Of a stretch of 64,000 nucleotides of DNA, positions 60,345-64,000 are shown one piece after another. Position 1 is the stretch's first letter. Each line of letters begins with the position of its first letter. Origin of the DNA: Petroclostridium sp. X23 (lineage in GTDB: Bacteria > Bacillota > Clostridia > SK-Y3); assembly GCF_030013905.1 (NCBI RefSeq), contig NZ_CP124862.1, positions 4,715,051 through 4,779,050 of the forward strand. The letters are read 5' to 3'. A program made the translations under genes and the position numbers. The notes under the pieces are model-generated. The model was not told the origin of the DNA. It saw nothing but the letters and a program-made list of their open reading frames with translations, and did not search any database.

Positions 60345-60520
60345 CAATTATATAACGCATTAAAGTTTTTACATTGGCAAACGGTTTTGAGATGGTGTGT
60401 GTGTCCTTCAGAGACGCGCCCAAACTCACTTCGTTCAAACAGTGGACGGTCTCTTACGGAAACATACACCACCCCAAACCTACTGCTGCTGTAATTTCTT
60501 TAATGCGTTATATATAGTTG
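60345..60520. mobile_element. MITE-like inverted-repeat element
   Basis: The ends CAATTATATAACGCATTAAAG and its inverse (CTTTAATGCGTTATATATAGTTG, without the extra bases) form terminal inverted repeats of about 20-28 bp. The inner parts are also inverted copies (GGTGTGTGTGTCC with GGAAACATACACC, CAGAGAC with GTCTCTT), so the whole 176 bp can fold on itself. No gene. It lies between the symporter and its likely regulator. Confidence 0.65.
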
Positions 60521-60587
60521 AAAAGCAACTTGTTTTATGCTAATCTATATAGAGTTGTTTCTGAAATAATATAAGGAGCTTAACGAC

Positions 60588-61223
60588 GTGAAAAAAGAAA
60601 ACTTGAAGCAGAAAGCATACAACATCATCAAATCGAAGATTGTTAATTGTGAGTACTTGCCAAATACTTTTTTAAATGAAAGCATCTTGATGGAGGAGAT
60701 TAATTCCAGCCGGACGCCTATACGTGAAGCTCTGAATAAATTGGAGCAGGAAAATCTTGTGACCATCATGCCTAAAAAAGGTGTCATCGTATCTGAATTA
60801 TCTATTAATGAAATTAATATGATTTATCAGGTGAGACATAGTATTGAACCGTATATTATCCGGACAAGTGGTGAAGATATTGATAAGCAATCATTAAAGC
60901 GGATGTATGCTACCATTATAGACCATATGGATAAAGAAGGCGCAGCTAAGTTTTATCAAGTAGATGATGATTTTCATCGCTTTATTGTTTCGAGCAGTAA
61001 TAATAAATATTTTCTACAGATGATGGATTATATATATAATCAAATGCAACGTATGCGTATATTATCCGGAAATAAAGTAGATCAAAGGCTTAAGCAAACA
61101 CAAGAAGAGCATCTGAATATTATTAAACTATTAATAGAGCACAAGATAGAAGAAGCAGCAATGAGCATGTGTAATCATCTGGACAATTCTAAGAAAGCGG
61201 CTTTGTCCAGCATATTGATGTAA
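60588..61223 (+). CDS. GntR-family regulator with FCD domain (FadR type)
   Basis: 211 residues from the GTG at 60588, behind AAGGAG. The winged helix (about 10-70) has EEINSSRTPIREALNKLEQE. The helical FCD domain (about 80-205) has the metal/ligand residues VDDDFHRFIV, QEEHLNIIKLLIEH and CNHLDNSKKA. Such regulators sense organic acids or sugar acids and usually repress. It is flanked by symporter and dehydrogenase genes and may bind the TATAC-N5-GTATA site upstream of the latter. Confidence 0.92.
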   Translation: MKKENLKQKAYNIIKSKIVNCEYLPNTFLNESILMEEINSSRTPIREALNKLEQENLVTIMPKKGVIVSELSINEINMIYQVRHSIEPYIIRTSGEDIDKQSLKRMYATIIDHMDKEGAAKFYQVDDDFHRFIVSSSNNKYFLQMMDYIYNQMQRMRILSGNKVDQRLKQTQEEHLNIIKLLIEHKIEEAAMSMCNHLDNSKKAALSSILM

Positions 61224-61347
61224 TTCGGTAAGTTTTTATAAATAACATGGAGAAGCAAGGTATAGCATAATTATTACTAATATAAAGTATAAGTTTCTTG
61301 GCGTTATCAAATAGGTTGGAAATTAGACATATAAGAGCACATTCATA

Positions 61348-61376
61348 TTGACAATATGTAGGGATAGTTATATAAT
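61348..61376 (+). promoter_or_regulatory. Sigma-A promoter of the zinc dehydrogenase gene
   Basis: TTGACA at 61348 and TATAAT at 61371, 17 bp apart and both perfect. Confidence 0.8.
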
Positions 61377-61393
61377 CATTGCATATTATGATG

Positions 61394-61408
61394 TATACAA
61401 CAAGTATA
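61394..61408. promoter_or_regulatory. Putative operator for the FCD regulator
   Basis: TATAC-AACAA-GTATA, a perfect dyad about 18 bp downstream of the -10 box, which is a blocking position. GntR/FCD proteins commonly use GTATAC-type sites; the link to the gene at 60588 is inference. Confidence 0.45.
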
Positions 61409-61444
61409 TAACACCTTATTTTGTGAATAATATAGGAGGGTACA

Positions 61445-62464
61445 ATGAATAAGAGTATAGTAATTACAGAGCCTGGCAAAGTAAAAATCCATGATGGAAA
61501 AATGCCTGTACCTGCAGAAGGAGAAGCGCTTCTTAAACTTCTATATGGAGGTATCTGCGGATCGGATTTAGGGACCTACCGCGGAACATTTGCGTATGTA
61601 TCTTATCCACGGACTCCCGGGCATGAATTCTCGGCTGAAATTGTTGAAATAGGGGATAATAACAAAGGTTTAAAAAAGGGCATGGTTGTTACAGCCAATC
61701 CGTATTTTAACTGCACAAAATGCTATTCATGCCGTCGAGGTTTGGTTAATTGCTGTACCACCAACCAGACGATGGGTGTGCAAAGAGAAGGGGCATTTGC
61801 TCAATATATCACTATGCCTATTGAACGTATTTATAGCGGAAAAGGACTTTCACCAAAGGCACTTGCCCTCATTGAACCATTTTGCATCAGTTATCATGGT
61901 GTAAAGCGTGCGAATATCAAAGCAGGGGAAAAAGTGCTGATCATCGGAGCCGGAACCATCGGCGTACTTGCAATGATAGCAGCTAAACAATTTGGAGCAA
62001 AGGTGTATGTCAGCGACGTTGCCCAAGGTAAGCTGGATCATGCATTAGAGCTTGGAGCGGACGGTGTAATTTTAAATGATAGTCCGGAGAATTTTCAAGC
62101 CAAAGTGGATGAATTTACAAGCAATGATGGATTTGATGTGACCATTGAAGCAGTCGGATTGCCCTCCACCTTCCAAAACTGTATAGATGCTGCGGCGTTT
62201 GGAGGAAGAGTGGTACTCATAGGTGTCGGTAAATCAAATCTTGACTTTAATTTTACTATGATACAGAAAAAAGAGCTTAATGTTTACGGGTCACGAAATG
62301 CCCTTAAAGAAGATTTTGAACAACTGATAGATATTGTTTCGAAAGGCCAAGTTGATTTGGAAAAAATCATAACAAACACCTATAGTGCCTATGATGCTGA
62401 AAAAGCATTTGATGATTTTAATAAAAATGCAGGAAGTATGTTGAAGGTTGTATTAGAATTTTAG
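61445..62464 (+). CDS. Zinc-dependent medium-chain dehydrogenase
   Basis: 339 residues. The catalytic zinc motifs are GGICGSDLGTYRG and GHEFSAE, the structural cysteines lie in CTKCYSCRRGLVNCC, and the NAD-binding loop is IIGAGTIGVLAMI. It differs considerably from the dehydrogenase at 27059, so it is not a recent duplicate. It is probably the first oxidation step for the solute taken up by the nearby symporter. Start behind AGGAGGG. Confidence 0.9.
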   Translation: MNKSIVITEPGKVKIHDGKMPVPAEGEALLKLLYGGICGSDLGTYRGTFAYVSYPRTPGHEFSAEIVEIGDNNKGLKKGMVVTANPYFNCTKCYSCRRGLVNCCTTNQTMGVQREGAFAQYITMPIERIYSGKGLSPKALALIEPFCISYHGVKRANIKAGEKVLIIGAGTIGVLAMIAAKQFGAKVYVSDVAQGKLDHALELGADGVILNDSPENFQAKVDEFTSNDGFDVTIEAVGLPSTFQNCIDAAAFGGRVVLIGVGKSNLDFNFTMIQKKELNVYGSRNALKEDFEQLIDIVSKGQVDLEKIITNTYSAYDAEKAFDDFNKNAGSMLKVVLEF

Positions 62465-62486
62465 ATTGATTAATAGACTTCATTTG

Positions 62487-62529
62487 TAAAAAGGATAGTG
62501 ATATGTATTTTATCATCATCCTTTTTTTA
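62487..62529 (+). terminator. Terminator after the dehydrogenase gene
   Basis: AAAAAGGAT pairs with ATCCTTTTT around a partly paired loop (GTGATA with TATCAT), followed by TTTTATTT. Confidence 0.7.
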
Positions 62530-62601
62530 TTTGGTGCGGTGTTTTATGGTTATAGCATTGTTATACCGGAATTCTTCGTGTATAATCAAGTATAAATAAT
62601 A

Positions 62602-62631
62602 CAATAACCTGGAAAAACAGTTCAGGTTATT
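62602..62631 (+). other. Hairpin just upstream of cobB
   Basis: AATAACCTG pairs with CAGGTTATT around 12 bases, ending a few bases before the ribosome site. No cobalamin-riboswitch core was recognised. It could be a weak attenuator. Confidence 0.45.
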
Positions 62632-62647
62632 TCTTGAGGTGAATCCC

Positions 62648-64000
62648 TTGAAACTGCCTAGATTTATCATTGCCGGTGCGCACAGCGGCACGGGAAAAAC
62701 AACCATATCGTTAGGATTAATGGCGGCGCTTAAAAAGCGCGGCTTAAGCGTCGCACCCTATAAAGTAGGGCCGGATTATATAGACCCCGCTTATCACACC
62801 TATGTCACAGGGAATAAGTCTAGAAATTTGGATAGTTGGATGCTGGAAGATAATACTATCAAATACTTATTCAATGACCATTCGCAAAAGGCGGATATTT
62901 CCGTTATTGAAGGTGTAATGGGACTTTATGACGGCTTTGGAACGACAAAAGACAGTGGAAGCACAGCGCATGTTTCAAAAATCTTAAAGGCTCCCGTCAT
63001 ACTGGTCATTAATGGGAGAGGTATCTCCAGCAGTGCTGCGGCGATGGTACTGGGATATAAATTATATGATCCGGAGGTCAGAATTGCGGGAATAATTATT
63101 AATAGGGTGAGCGGTCAAAAGCATTTTCAACTTTTAAAAGAGATTATCGAAAGAGATACGGGCACGCCGGTATTGGGATATATTCCTAACGATACCGACA
63201 TCAGTCTTTCAAGCAGGCATCTTGGATTGGTGCCAAGTGTCGAGATGGGAGATTTGCAGCGTAAAATGGATAAAATCCGCCAATTGGTTGAGCAGTATGT
63301 TGACATGGAAAAGCTTATGGAGATTGCTTATGCTGCCGACGAGTTAGAGGAATGCAGACATCTGTTTTCGGATATGCAAACATTTGATGGAGTAAGAATT
63401 GGTGTGGCCAAAGACAAAGCATTCAATTTCTATTATGAGGACAATCTTGATCTGTTAGAAAAACTAGGTGCCCAGCTGATATACTTTAGTCCGATGGAAC
63501 ACAGGGAATTACCTGAAGAATTAGATGGTTTATATTTAGGAGGGGGATTTCCCGAAGTTTTTGCTCAAGAGCTGGAACAAAACCAATTAATGCGGTGGTC
63601 TATAAGGCAGGCACTTCAAAAAGGACTTCCAACTTATGCCGAATGCGGAGGATTGATGTATCTTACTGAAAGCATCCAAGACTTTGAAGGTAAGACATAT
63701 GATATGGTAGGTATATTTCACGGCCATAGCAAGATGACGGCAAGATTGCAGCGTTTCGGATATGTGAATGTGGAACTCGGCATTAACTGCCTTATTGGAG
63801 AAAAAGGGACAACCTTCCGGGCGCATGAATTTCATCGTTCAGTGGTAGAGATTCAAGATGATGGATGTTGTTATAAGGTAACAAAACAAAGGGATGGAGT
63901 AATACTTGATACTTGGAAGTGCGGATATACCCTGCATAATATTGTTGCAGGATACGCGCATGTACATTTTTGGAGCAATCCTGTAATAGTACAGCATTTT
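62648..64000 (+). CDS. cobB: Cobyrinate a,c-diamide synthase (3' end outside the window)
   Basis: 451 codons are visible from the TTG at 62648, behind GAGGTG, and the frame is open to the last base, so only the final residues are missing. The N-terminal ATPase domain has the P-loop AGAHSGTGKTTISLG and YKVGPDYIDPAYH. The C-terminal glutamine amidotransferase has the catalytic cysteine in YAECGGLMYL and FRAHEFHRS. It amidates cobyrinic acid in cobalamin synthesis. It is likely the start of a larger cobalamin operon to the right. Confidence 0.93.
   Translation, partial: MKLPRFIIAGAHSGTGKTTISLGLMAALKKRGLSVAPYKVGPDYIDPAYHTYVTGNKSRNLDSWMLEDNTIKYLFNDHSQKADISVIEGVMGLYDGFGTTKDSGSTAHVSKILKAPVILVINGRGISSSAAAMVLGYKLYDPEVRIAGIIINRVSGQKHFQLLKEIIERDTGTPVLGYIPNDTDISLSSRHLGLVPSVEMGDLQRKMDKIRQLVEQYVDMEKLMEIAYAADELEECRHLFSDMQTFDGVRIGVAKDKAFNFYYEDNLDLLEKLGAQLIYFSPMEHRELPEELDGLYLGGGFPEVFAQELEQNQLMRWSIRQALQKGLPTYAECGGLMYLTESIQDFEGKTYDMVGIFHGHSKMTARLQRFGYVNVELGINCLIGEKGTTFRAHEFHRSVVEIQDDGCCYKVTKQRDGVILDTWKCGYTLHNIVAGYAHVHFWSNPVIVQHF

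Noticed and set aside
62503..62595. 30-residue hydrophobic frame after the zinc dehydrogenase
   Set aside because: It lies inside the terminator hairpin at 62487-62529, and its hydrophobicity follows from the T-rich sequence. A real peptide cannot be excluded.
62465..62647. Cobalamin riboswitch upstream of cobB
   Set aside because: The region is too short and lacks a recognisable B12 box; only a simple hairpin is visible.

Overview
The window looks like the chromosome of a low-GC, anaerobic, probably spore-forming member of the Clostridia. The support is indirect: a full-length pyruvate:ferredoxin oxidoreductase, ferredoxin-type proteins, Clostridia-type small proteins, two sequences that fit the sporulation sigma-H promoter consensus, and strong GGAGG-type ribosome binding sites with rho-independent terminators throughout. 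No rRNA, intact tRNA or CRISPR array was seen.

1-16325 is the right-hand part of a siphovirus-type prophage. It runs from the scaffold protein (cut by the window edge) through major capsid, connector and minor capsid proteins, tail tube, a two-frame tail chaperone, tape measure, distal tail proteins, a seven-repeat propeller-like tail protein, holin and NlpC/P60 endolysin. Then comes an accessory block: an unknown protein with an XRE-ImmA/IrrE regulator-protease, a DpnII/MboI-like PD-(D/E)XK nuclease lying between two look-alike terminators, a short excisionase missed by ordinary length cut-offs, a tyrosine integrase and a TM2 membrane protein. The end is marked by the displaced 3' part of a tRNA-Thr(CGT) gene at 16281-16325. 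The intact tRNA and left end lie outside the window.

16326-22300 is ordinary chromosome with decay: a broken cysteine desulfidase-family gene, a HAD phosphatase, a mini-ferredoxin whose promoter spacer holds a CsoR-like palindrome, two tandem YjbQ proteins, a tautomerase, a DUF4003 protein, and remnants of an FCD regulator and an ISL3-type transposase.

22303-33245 is a catabolic cluster: CUT2-type ABC transporter (binding lipoprotein, ATPase, permease), a Gfo/Idh/MocA dehydrogenase, a zinc dehydrogenase, a phosphotriesterase-like hydrolase, a shikimate-dehydrogenase-like protein, a cupin phosphoglucose isomerase, a GntR/UTRA regulator and an FGGY kinase. A sigma-H-like promoter and a shared TAATGT-N4-ACA motif suggest coordinated control. 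The enzyme set fits a cyclitol or similar ring polyol; that substrate is inferred.

33494-39159 is a SiaB-SiaC-SiaA-like kinase/phosphoprotein/phosphatase switch followed by a GGDEF protein with a degenerate HD-GYP domain and a second, intact HD-GYP protein: a compact cyclic-di-GMP module. 39272-41550 holds agmatine deiminase and N-carbamoylputrescine amidase (putrescine synthesis) and a DUF1858 protein. 41963-47546 holds a class IV aminotransferase, a CLC transporter, a DUF2238-like membrane protein and a MotA/MotB-like (ZorAB-like) pair. A 47-residue membrane or secreted peptide with a sigma-H-like promoter lies at 47881-48024, followed by NAD synthetase, a small unknown protein, a PHP phosphatase and nifJ. 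The nifJ upstream region has an 80-bp exact duplication around a 271-bp inverted-repeat-ended element.

55817-64000 has a Pro/Gly-rich protein, then a second catabolic group (transaldolase, small symporter accessory protein, sodium:solute symporter, FCD regulator, zinc dehydrogenase) interrupted by a MITE-like element, and finally cobB, cut by the right edge.
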